NCBI GenBank assembly: GCA_027064095.1
Contig: JAMOQI010000061.1
Location: 1 to 36,483, forward strand
DNA length: 36,483 bases
From: Bacteroidales bacterium
Lineage (GTDB): Bacteria > Bacteroidota > Bacteroidia > Bacteroidales > UBA1556
Direction of reading: 5' to 3'
The translations under genes were made by a program, and so were the position numbers. Shown in pieces: positions 9,733-17,190 of this stretch; the first letter of the stretch is position 1, and every line of letters begins with the position of its first letter. Under the pieces are notes generated by a model that did no database searches, was not told the DNA's origin, and saw only the letters and a list, made by a program, of their open reading frames with translations.

Positions 9733-10844
9733 TACGACGATATTAAGTTTACAGAACCATTATTTACATTAAAAATTTTCTTCTCGACATCAATATTGTC
9801 AAATATTGTTTTAATTCTATCAAGGTTAGTATCGCTAATAAATATTTGACCAAATTCATTTCTACTTACTAATTTCATCAATTGTTCGACTCTATTTATA
9901 TCCAGTTTATCAAAAATATCATCTAGAAGTAGCAATGGCTTATATTTTTTCTTAGCGTATGTATATTCAAATTGTGCAATCTTTAAAGCTACAAGAAAGG
10001 ATTTTTGTTGTCCTTGAGAACCGTAGTTTTTTACAGGGAAACCATTAAGCTGAAATACTAAATCGTCGCGGTGAATGCCTTTAGAGCTATGTCTTAATAT
10101 GATATCTCTATCATGATTACGTTTAAGTAAATCACAGAATTTATCTTCGTTCAATTGAGATTTGTAATTTATTCCCGCAGTCTCCTTTTTATTTGAAATG
10201 AACATATAATAGTTCTGAATTAATGGTATGAATTCAGATAGAAACTCTTTTCTTTTGGCATGAATTTCTATACCGTTTACGCATAGTTTTTGGTCTAGTA
10301 TTTCAAGCAGGCTTTTGTCAGCTCGATGATTATCAGATAAGGTTTTCAAAAATGCATTACGCTGCTGGAGTATCTTATTATAATTTAATAATGTCCGTAA
10401 ATAGTTTCTATCGAACTGTGAAATGACTCCATCGATATATTTTCTTCTGTCTTCACTTCCACCATAAATTAGATTACTGTCTGAAGGACTAATTATTACT
10501 AATGGAAATTCTCCTATATGATCAGCTATTCTATCATATTCTTTGTCGTTGCGTTTGATGATTTTTCTACTATCTATTTTGTAATTTATATGTACTTTAT
10601 CAACAGATTTTTCTTCACGAGTATAATTACCTTTTATCATAAAATACTCATTTCCATGCATGATATTTTGCCTGTCACTTGAATTGAAAGGACTTTTACA
10701 AAAGGATAAATAATAAATAGCCTCTAAAATATTTGTTTTGCCTGCTCCATTTTCTCCAACAAAAATATTTGCTCTTGGACAAAGTTCTATTGAGCTTTCT
10801 CTATTGTTTTTAAACTGATGTAGATTTAATTGCGATAATTTCAT
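9732..10844 (-). CDS. recF: DNA replication and repair protein RecF
   Basis: 370 residues, the usual RecF length. SMC-like ATPase with Walker A GENGAGKT at 30-37, ABC-type signature GSQGQQKSFLVAL at 275-287 and Walker B LLLLDD with D-loop FDKLD at 304-315. RecF binds gapped or single-strand/double-strand junction DNA with RecO and RecR and helps load RecA. The N-terminal segment LSQLNLHQFKN is the conserved start, so the ATG at 10844 is right. It lies 8 bases downstream of the response-regulator gene and overlaps the DUF721 gene by one base. Here recF is separated from dnaA/dnaN, as in many Bacteroidota. Confidence 0.95.
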   Translation of the reverse strand: MKLSQLNLHQFKNNRESSIELCPRANIFVGENGAGKTNILEAIYYLSFCKSPFNSSDRQNIMHGNEYFMIKGNYTREEKSVDKVHINYKIDSRKIIKRNDKEYDRIADHIGEFPLVIISPSDSNLIYGGSEDRRKYIDGVISQFDRNYLRTLLNYNKILQQRNAFLKTLSDNHRADKSLLEILDQKLCVNGIEIHAKRKEFLSEFIPLIQNYYMFISNKKETAGINYKSQLNEDKFCDLLKRNHDRDIILRHSSKGIHRDDLVFQLNGFPVKNYGSQGQQKSFLVALKIAQFEYTYAKKKYKPLLLLDDIFDKLDINRVEQLMKLVSRNEFGQIFISDTNLDRIKTIFDNIDVEKKIFNVNNGSVNLISS

Positions 10845-10852
10845 TATTATTC

Positions 10853-11557
10853 TTATTGCGAAACCTCTAGTTTAAAACCTGTTCCATGGTAATTTACAAT
10901 ATTTATTTTTGGGTCGCACGAAAGTATTTTACGAATCTTATTAATATATACATCCATACTTCTAGAATTGTTGTGGTCATTTTTTCCCCAAATTAATTTC
11001 AACAGTTCTTCTCTTTTAATAAGTGTATTGGGATTTTTAAAGAATATGCTTATAAGTTGGTTTTCTTTTTTAGTGAGTTTATATTCTTTATTATTAAACT
11101 TCAATTTTAATTCATTTTCAATATATTTAAAATCACCAACATTTATAAAAGTAGCTTTAGTCTGGGATTCCCTATTCTTTATTTGAACTCTTTTTATAAT
11201 TGCTTGAATTCGTAAATTCAATTCAATAGTACTAAAGGGTTTTGTGATATAATCGTCAGCACCAATTTTTAGACCTTCTATCTTTTCTTTAATTTGATCT
11301 TTTGCTGTTAGAAATATGATAGGCATATTCTCATTCTTACTGAGAATAAATCTAGCAAGACCAAAACCATCCAAACCTGGGAGCATAATATCAAGAAGGC
11401 AGATATTTATAGTGAGTTCATCCCAATTGTTAATAACCTCTTCAGCATTGGTGTAATGAATTACTTTATATGATTGCATCTGGAGAAAATCAATAACAAC
11501 ACTACTTAGATTTAAATCATCTTCTACATATAAAATTGATATACCTTCTTGCTTCAT
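10853..11557 (-). CDS. OmpR/PhoB-family response regulator
   Basis: 234 residues. Receiver domain 6-120 with acidic pocket Glu12-Asp13-Asp14, phosphoacceptor Asp56 in LLDIMLPGLDG, Thr84 and Lys106 in TKPF; C-terminal winged-helix DNA-binding domain about 135-232 with the typical TKKENQLISIF and NSRSMDVYINKIRKIL segments. It should be a phosphorylation-controlled transcription factor. No histidine kinase gene is in the window, so it is an orphan here; the cognate sensor is elsewhere. Its place between a glycosyltransferase (40 bases upstream) and recF (8 bases downstream) suggests shared transcription rather than a functional link. Confidence 0.9.
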   Translation of the reverse strand: MKQEGISILYVEDDLNLSSVVIDFLQMQSYKVIHYTNAEEVINNWDELTINICLLDIMLPGLDGFGLARFILSKNENMPIIFLTAKDQIKEKIEGLKIGADDYITKPFSTIELNLRIQAIIKRVQIKNRESQTKATFINVGDFKYIENELKLKFNNKEYKLTKKENQLISIFFKNPNTLIKREELLKLIWGKNDHNNSRSMDVYINKIRKILSCDPKINIVNYHGTGFKLEVSQ

Positions 11558-11597
11558 AAGTTAAATTTATATATTTTGTAAAATATAAGTTAATAGA

Positions 11598-13160
11598 TTA
11601 TTTAATACCGGAAGTGTCTATTTTCATAAGATAGATATCGGGATTTGCCAGTTTCTGTACTATCGGAAATCTATCAGGATACTTCTTATAAACAGGCAAA
11701 AAATATTTTTGACTTAAGCCGTCTCCATAAAAAACAATATATGAATAATTAGATTTCTTCATTTGTTTCAAAACCTCTTCAGGATTATTATTTTTAATAA
11801 TTCCATTAACATAATGATCCGAATATAAGTGAAATAACATAGGTTTTCTACAAAGTACTATTGCGTCTTTATCAATATTTTTTTTTGTCCATTTTGCCAT
11901 TGCAAAGTAATTTCTGTACAATGGATTAAGAGGTCTTTCGGCTTCCTTATGTAGTGTTTCTATTTTTGGATAATATAAAAAGAAGAAAATAAAAAATAAA
12001 TATTGAAGAACTTTATCAGTTATTTTTAAATTAAATTTTAGTTTATCAAGAGCGAGTAACATTAGTTGATAAATTCCATATAAAAATAAGAATATCAATA
12101 AAGGAACTAGAGGCAGCATAAATCTTACGCCTGTCCAAACTGTTGGCCATATCATTAATATGGAAAATGTTCCTAAAATATATCCTGCTATTGCAATTTT
12201 ATATTTTTTAAGTTTAAAAATACCAAAACCTATAATTACCAGAATTAGTATTCCAATAAACCAATTCCCTGCATCATAATTAGGTTCGTAACCAAATATT
12301 GCAGAAGGAATTTCACTACTGATATATCTAGAAAAATTTCCTGTAAATCTATCCATCCAATCGCCAATACCTTGCATTACACCTTGAGAATGGTCGTAAT
12401 AATTTTTATATTTTAACGCATTACTATATGGCGATGTTGTCATATCACTATTTCTTATGTACCAAGGAATAAGTAGAGCAATAAAGCTAATTGTTGTAGT
12501 TATTAAGTATTTCCAGTTTTTTTGTGTTAAATAGTATAGAAAAATACCTCCAAATAATGCAATTCCTTGCGACCGAATATGGTAAGCAAATGCGAGGCTT
12601 AGTATCATAAGATAAAACCATCCGCATTTCCATGGAGATTTTGATGCTTTAATATAACTTAAACTTAATAACGATATTGAGGTGAATAGAATAAAAGATA
12701 TTTCACTCATCATCCAAGTTGAATATTGTAGTAGATAAAAGTTAAACATCATTACAAATGTGAGTTTAAAACTCAGGTCTATGTTTTTTGATATTTGTCT
12801 AAAGAAGAAGAATAAAATTACCAAAGACATAAAGTACATAACTCCATTAGCCCTCTTAATAGTTGTGATTTTATCTCCAAAAGTATTTACTACTACAGAA
12901 ATTATGGCTGGATAACCTGGTGGAAATGAATTTACTTTACTTTCTTGTACTACGTGAGCATTAACATATCCTTTGCCGGCAGCAATAGCTTTCCCAAAAA
13001 CATAATAACTTGCATTATCTCCCAAAAATGCAATCTTTTTATCAAAAATATGATTGTAAGTTGGGATAAAGGCAAATAATAGAATCAATAAGTAAATAAC
13101 AACTTTTACTTTAGGATTTATTATATTATTATTCTTATTATTTTCTTTATATTTGGTCAT
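11598..13160 (-). CDS. Multi-pass GT-C fold glycosyltransferase (family 39-like)
   Basis: 520 residues with about 10-12 transmembrane segments. After the first helix comes an acidic periplasmic loop (AFLGDNASYY at about 44-53, Asp48) and FPPGYPAI near 79-86, a pattern of family 39/PMT-like transferases using polyprenyl-phosphate sugars. The C-terminal 120 residues form a soluble periplasmic-type domain. It begins 38 bases after the stop of the DUF2061 gene and precedes the response regulator by 40 bases, so it belongs to the same leftward run. It is only distantly similar to the other GT-C protein at 8002-9414, so recent duplication is unlikely. Acceptor unknown. Confidence 0.65.
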   Translation of the reverse strand: MTKYKENNKNNNIINPKVKVVIYLLILLFAFIPTYNHIFDKKIAFLGDNASYYVFGKAIAAGKGYVNAHVVQESKVNSFPPGYPAIISVVVNTFGDKITTIKRANGVMYFMSLVILFFFFRQISKNIDLSFKLTFVMMFNFYLLQYSTWMMSEISFILFTSISLLSLSYIKASKSPWKCGWFYLMILSLAFAYHIRSQGIALFGGIFLYYLTQKNWKYLITTTISFIALLIPWYIRNSDMTTSPYSNALKYKNYYDHSQGVMQGIGDWMDRFTGNFSRYISSEIPSAIFGYEPNYDAGNWFIGILILVIIGFGIFKLKKYKIAIAGYILGTFSILMIWPTVWTGVRFMLPLVPLLIFLFLYGIYQLMLLALDKLKFNLKITDKVLQYLFFIFFFLYYPKIETLHKEAERPLNPLYRNYFAMAKWTKKNIDKDAIVLCRKPMLFHLYSDHYVNGIIKNNNPEEVLKQMKKSNYSYIVFYGDGLSQKYFLPVYKKYPDRFPIVQKLANPDIYLMKIDTSGIK

Positions 13161-13198
13161 ATTAATGTATAGGTTGTATGGTATATAATTTTAAATAT

Positions 13199-13558
13199 TT
13201 AACGTCTTTTGAATTTTAAATAATTAAGTTTTATTTGTCGAATAAGTCTATATTTCATCCATGATTTCCCCCAAAATATATTTGCCCATGCTCTTTCATG
13301 TAGGTAGTATATAAGCATCTTGCTAACAGCCTCTATTCCTACAGCTGCTGTTAATACTTCAATAGCAACCTTTGAGCCTGTTGAAAAGTAAAAAATTAGA
13401 AAAGTAGTTAAACTAGCTATAATCCTCCAACTTATTGCTTTCGCAATAGATCTTGCCGGACTCTCCTTATCAACGGGTTTTTCTTTAGGAATCTTTATTC
13501 CATCAATATTTTGATATTCTTTGTCTGGTTGTAGTTTAGTTTTCTGTATTTCGGACAT
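13199..13558 (-). CDS. DUF2061 domain membrane protein
   Basis: 119 residues. A charged N-terminal tail (1-33) precedes a DUF2061 domain at about 34-100: SPARSIAKAISWRIIASLTT, a hydrophobic helix, a second helix around AAVGIEAVSKMLIYY, and the hallmark YLHERAWANIFWG. The molecular function of the domain is unknown; it has two predicted transmembrane helices and probably sits in the inner membrane. It is first in the leftward run leading to the glycosyltransferase, the regulator and recF, and a near-consensus -7 box lies 27 bases upstream. Confidence 0.82.
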   Translation of the reverse strand: MSEIQKTKLQPDKEYQNIDGIKIPKEKPVDKESPARSIAKAISWRIIASLTTFLIFYFSTGSKVAIEVLTAAVGIEAVSKMLIYYLHERAWANIFWGKSWMKYRLIRQIKLNYLKFKRR

Positions 13559-13584
13559 TTAGTAATGTTAAATTGTTTAGAATA

Positions 13585-13592
13585 CAAAGATG
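13585..13592 (-). promoter_or_regulatory. Near-consensus Bacteroidota -7 box for the DUF2061-to-GT-C run
   Basis: On the minus strand this reads CATCTTTG, one base off TANNTTTG, 27 bases upstream of the DUF2061 start. It would drive the long leftward run ending at 8002. No -33 element was recognised. Confidence 0.3.
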
Positions 13593-13841
13593 CTAAAAAA
13601 AAATTAAATTTTATATATAAATATGGGTGTTTGTTTATATTACCTTAAAAATTCACAATTGTATTATCAACTAATTTTTTTTGTTAAAACTATCATTAGT
13701 TATTTGGTTCATTAATTTAGTAAAGATACCGTTTTTTTGTTGAGAAGCTATTTTTTAATAGAGAATATTATTAATTGAGAGTGACATATAAATTGTTTAT
13801 ACAATTCAAAATAATTAAAATATAGGTTTTAAAGAATATTC

Positions 13842-13849
13842 TATCTTTG
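13842..13849 (+). promoter_or_regulatory. Bacteroidota -7 promoter box (TATCTTTG)
   Basis: TATCTTTG matches TANNTTTG and ends 20 bases before the GT2 start codon, implying a very short leader. A -33 box is not obvious. Confidence 0.45.
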
Positions 13850-13869
13850 AAGCCGTTAAATGATAGATT

Positions 13870-15831
13870 ATGAAGTTATCAATTATTATTGTCAATTATA
13901 ATGTTAAGCATTTTCTTGAGCAATGCTTGAATAGTGTCTTTAATGCTATACAAGGTGTTGATGCAGAGGTGATTGTTGTTGATAATAATTCTGTTGATGG
14001 TTCTATTCAGATGATAGAAGAGAAATTTCATAATGTTATTCTAATTGCAAATAAGGACAATCGCGGCTTTTCAAAAGCCAACAACCAAGGCATAGATATT
14101 TCTAAAGGTGAATATGTTTTATTATTAAATCCAGATACTATTGTTGAGGAAGATACTTTTGAAAAATGTATTCAGTTTATGGATGAACATCCAGACGCGG
14201 GAGGCTTAGGGGTAAAAATGCTTGATGGCAAAGGTAGATTTTTGCCTGAATCTAAAAGAGGTTTACCTACTCCTTCTGCTGCATTTTATAAAATGTTTGG
14301 TCTTTCGAAATTATTTCCAAAAAGTAAAATATTTTCTTCATATCATCAAGGATATCTTAATGAAAATGAGACTCATAGTATTGAAATATTATCGGGAGCT
14401 TATATGTTTATGCGTAAAGAGGCATTGGATAAAGTTGGATTATTGGATGAAGACTTTTTTATGTATGGGGAAGATATTGACTTGAGTTACAGAATAATCA
14501 AGGGAGGATATAAGAATTATTATTTTCCTGAAACTAGGATTATTCATTATAAAGGTGAGAGTACAAAGAAGAATAGTGTAAATTATGTTTATGTGTTTTA
14601 TAATGCGATGGTTATTTTTGCAAAGAAACATTATTCTTCTGAAAACGCTAAAATATTTAGTTTTTTAATTAATACGGCGATAGTTTTTAGGGCAATAGTT
14701 TCTTTATTGGCAAGTGCTTTTAGAAAGCTCCTTGTTCCGGTTGTTGATTTTCTTATTATTTATTCCGGAATGTTGCTGTTGGCAACATTTTGGGCAAAGC
14801 ATATATTTGGAGAATCACAATCTTACCCTTCTGTTTTTATTATATATTTTATTCCGGCAATCATTGTTTTCTGGTTGATAGTAATTTATTATACTGGTGG
14901 TTATGATAAACCCATTAAGCCTTCAAAGATACTATTAGGTCAGATTATAGGAAGTTTACTTGTACTTGTAGTCTATGCATTAATGCCCGAATCCTACCGA
15001 TTCTCTAGAATGATTATTCTTTTTGGTGCTATTTGGTCTTTTGTATCGATGATTTCATGGCGTTATATTTTATATAAAATAGGTTTTAATAACCTTAAAA
15101 TGGGTTCAAAGGTTGATAAAAGAATTGCTATCGTAGGTGATTTTGATGAGAGTATTAGGGTGTTGGATTTAATAGACAAGACTTCTATTAATGCTTCTTT
15201 CATAGCAATTGTGTATACCGAAGATGATGCTGATAAAATATCAAATATCAATGTTTTAGGAAATGTGCATCAACTGGATGAGATTGTTAAAATACATAAG
15301 ATTGATGAATTGATTTTTTGTGCTAAGAGTTTTCCTGCTGCAAAAATTATTGATCTGATGGCCAGTTTAAAATCTCAACATTTGGAATTTAAAATTGCAC
15401 CACCTGAGCAAATGTTTATTATCGGTTCAAGTTCAATTAATACTTCCAGCGATATTTATTTTGTTGAATTAAATGCAATAAATAAAGAATCCAACAGACG
15501 TTTTAAACGACTTTTTGATGTTGGTTTTAGCTTAATTCTAATTCTTTTATATCCTTTACACTTCTTTATTTTTAATAAACCTTTTGTGTATTTAAAAAAT
15601 CTATTCAAAGTCCTTTTTGCTTCCTTAACTTTCGTCGGTCTTGATAATTTGAAGAGTGATCTTCATCTTCCTGTTATGAGGAAAAGTATTTTGCATCCTT
15701 CTGATATAATCGCTGATAATTATGATATAAAAAATATTAGTCGTTTGAATTTAGTTTATGCACGAGATTATAAAATAAGTAATGATTTTAGTATTCTTTG
15801 GAAAGCTTTTCGTAAACTTGATAAGAATTAG
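13870..15831 (+). CDS. GT2 glycosyltransferase fused to a degenerate polyprenyl-phosphate sugar transferase-like region
   Basis: 653 residues. The N-terminal part (1-about 255) is a family 2 transferase of the rhamnosyltransferase type: SIIIVNYN at 4-11, VDNNSVDGS at 37-45, NPDT at 87-90, LSGAYMF at 174-180 and GEDIDLS at 200-206. Then come about four transmembrane helices (290-400), a Rossmann-like segment from 418 (IAIVGDFDES) and a stretch RRFKRLFDVGFSLILILL at 543-560 that mimics the membrane anchor of WcaJ/WbaP-type sugar-1-phosphate transferases. The C-terminal tail YARDYKISNDFSILWKAF (630-647) resembles the end of that family, but the intervening GPVFF-QxRxG and KFRSM catalytic blocks are absent. 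The GT2 part is probably active; the rest may be a scaffold or membrane anchor in surface-glycan synthesis. It stands alone, divergent from the DUF2061 gene. Confidence 0.75.
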   Translation: MKLSIIIVNYNVKHFLEQCLNSVFNAIQGVDAEVIVVDNNSVDGSIQMIEEKFHNVILIANKDNRGFSKANNQGIDISKGEYVLLLNPDTIVEEDTFEKCIQFMDEHPDAGGLGVKMLDGKGRFLPESKRGLPTPSAAFYKMFGLSKLFPKSKIFSSYHQGYLNENETHSIEILSGAYMFMRKEALDKVGLLDEDFFMYGEDIDLSYRIIKGGYKNYYFPETRIIHYKGESTKKNSVNYVYVFYNAMVIFAKKHYSSENAKIFSFLINTAIVFRAIVSLLASAFRKLLVPVVDFLIIYSGMLLLATFWAKHIFGESQSYPSVFIIYFIPAIIVFWLIVIYYTGGYDKPIKPSKILLGQIIGSLLVLVVYALMPESYRFSRMIILFGAIWSFVSMISWRYILYKIGFNNLKMGSKVDKRIAIVGDFDESIRVLDLIDKTSINASFIAIVYTEDDADKISNINVLGNVHQLDEIVKIHKIDELIFCAKSFPAAKIIDLMASLKSQHLEFKIAPPEQMFIIGSSSINTSSDIYFVELNAINKESNRRFKRLFDVGFSLILILLYPLHFFIFNKPFVYLKNLFKVLFASLTFVGLDNLKSDLHLPVMRKSILHPSDIIADNYDIKNISRLNLVYARDYKISNDFSILWKAFRKLDKN

Positions 15832-15951
15832 TAATCAATATTTTTATTTTGTTATTTAATAATATATTTTTTTTGTATTATTGTAGATTGAAAATAATTT
15901 AAGTATTTATTTATATACTGTCAATAATTAATAATATAAAACTTTAGCTTT

Positions 15952-16833
15952 ATGCGAAAAACAGCACAATTTTTAACTCTTTTACTTTTAATAGGATTTT
16001 CATCTGTAAATGCACAATTAAATATTTTAAGTGGTCTTAAAGGTGGAACATACGAAGCCTTAGCCAATGATATTAAAGGTGCTTCCAAACAAGAAATAAC
16101 CGTACTCAATTCTGAGGGTAGTGTGGATAATTATAATCAATTGATAAATCTTGATAACAATATATATGTTACATTTATGCAATATGATGTATTGTTAGCC
16201 AATGAGTTGCAAAATCCTGACTTAAGGAAAGACCTAAGAGTTCTTCTTCCTCTTTTCCTTGATGAAGAAATTCATATAATTACTAAAAAAGGTTCAAAAA
16301 TTAATAATTTAAAGGATTTGCGTGGTAAAAAAGTAGCTGTTGGAGTTCGTGGTCAGGGTACATTTGTTACTGCACAGACTATAAAGCAACGTACCAGTAC
16401 TGCTTGGATTGATGTTGAAATGAACTCAAACGATGCATATCAAGCTTTATTAAGAGGTGAAGTTGATGCGTATTTTTATGTGGGAGGAAAACCTATAGCT
16501 TCTCTTTTTGATCTTGGTAAGGATGCTCCTTTAAAATTAGTGAATATTAAATCTTCATCATTAGACGATATTTATATGGCTAAAAAGATTAAAAAAGGTA
16601 CTTACCCATGGCAAAATGAAAATGTATCTACTTATGCTGTTGCAACTATGCTTATGGTTAATATTCATAATATGAGTAAAGATACTCAACGTAAATTGAA
16701 TATGCTTCTTACAGATACAGAAAATGGTCTTAAAGGATTTCAAAAAACAGGACATCAAAAGTGGAAAGATGTGTACACTAAAAATCAAACTATGGATTGG
16801 CCTTATTACTATTTAAGACCTGTAGTTGATTAA
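15952..16833 (+). CDS. TAXI-family TRAP transporter substrate-binding protein (orphan)
   Basis: 293 residues with a signal peptide (hydrophobic 7-19, cleavage after NA at 20-21). The mature protein begins LNILSGLKGGTYEALA, the TAXI-family opening strand and loop, and has IHIITKKGSKINNLKDLRGKKVAVG near 105-130 and a second-domain block EVDAYFYVGGKP near 172-183. Such proteins bind small organic anions or amino acids (glutamate or similar) in the periplasm and hand them to a TRAP membrane permease. No DctQ/DctM-like or fused 4TM-12TM permease gene is in the window, so the partner is distant or this protein has another role. The gene is monocistronic, followed by the repeat element and a terminator. 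Confidence 0.82.
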   Translation: MRKTAQFLTLLLLIGFSSVNAQLNILSGLKGGTYEALANDIKGASKQEITVLNSEGSVDNYNQLINLDNNIYVTFMQYDVLLANELQNPDLRKDLRVLLPLFLDEEIHIITKKGSKINNLKDLRGKKVAVGVRGQGTFVTAQTIKQRTSTAWIDVEMNSNDAYQALLRGEVDAYFYVGGKPIASLFDLGKDAPLKLVNIKSSSLDDIYMAKKIKKGTYPWQNENVSTYAVATMLMVNIHNMSKDTQRKLNMLLTDTENGLKGFQKTGHQKWKDVYTKNQTMDWPYYYLRPVVD

Positions 16834-16907
16834 TCTACAGTATTTATCATTTTTAAATTAGTTGCTTGATTATTTAGATGTACTTTATTAAATTAATAAA
16901 TCTTACG

Positions 16908-17059
16908 TTATTTATACAAAAGCAAAGCGAATTGTATGAATAAGCAAGCAATGAATAGCGGGGAGTAATACGGGAAAATCAAGATTTAGAAAAGGGTATT
17001 TGATAAACTCTCAAATTTTTACTTAATCCTTTGGATTATTTGTGTATAACCAGGGTTAT
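16908..17059 (+). repeat. Dispersed intergenic repeat, copy 1
   Basis: The core at 16908-16963 shares a near-identical string with the copies at 21665 and 33048: a TTATTTATAC start, the hairpin ATACAA...TTGTAT around AGCAAAGCGA, then TGAAT...AATGAATAGCGG. A middle block (AAACTC...AAATTTTTACTTAA, about 17005-17025) and a distal palindrome ATAACC-AG-GGTTAT at 17046-17059 follow in the same order as in the other copies. All three copies have the same orientation in the window and lie outside genes. Confidence 0.7.
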
Positions 17060-17098
17060 TCTGACGATATTAAAATGATGCAGGTTAAGATATCTCCT

Positions 17099-17127
17099 AA
17101 AAAGCCGAGTTCTAACTCGGCTTTTTT
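17099..17127. terminator. Bidirectional intrinsic terminator
   Basis: A perfect GC-rich stem GCCGAGT (17104-17110) / ACTCGGC (17115-17121) with a TCTA loop is flanked by an A-run on the left and a six-T run on the right, so it can terminate transcription from both the TAXI gene and the convergent S41 protease gene. Confidence 0.85.
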
Positions 17128-17190
17128 ATTCGGTTTTTTATAAATGTACTGTCATAGCAGAAAGATGAAAACTAAACTAATCTCTATTAA

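Larger units (their letters stand above)
13559..13869. other. Divergent intergenic region, 311 bases
   Basis: Very AT-rich spacer between the divergent DUF2061 and GT2 genes. It contains a -7-type box at each end, a short hairpin AATTGT-TTAT-ACAATT at 13791-13806 and several T-runs. I see no RNA gene and no convincing small reading frame. Confidence 0.5.
16834..17190. other. Intergenic region between convergent TAXI and S41 genes
   Basis: 357 bases that hold one copy of the dispersed repeat (16908-17059) and a strong bidirectional hairpin terminator (17099-17127). No gene or RNA was recognised. Confidence 0.6.

Noticed and set aside
16908-17059. Repeat copies as ends of an insertion sequence
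   Set aside because: No transposase frame, terminal inverted repeats or target duplications were seen around any of the three copies.
16834-17190. Possible tRNA or other structural RNA in the spacer with repeat copy 1
   Set aside because: No T-arm or acceptor-stem pattern was found; the only strong fold is the terminator hairpin at 17099-17127.
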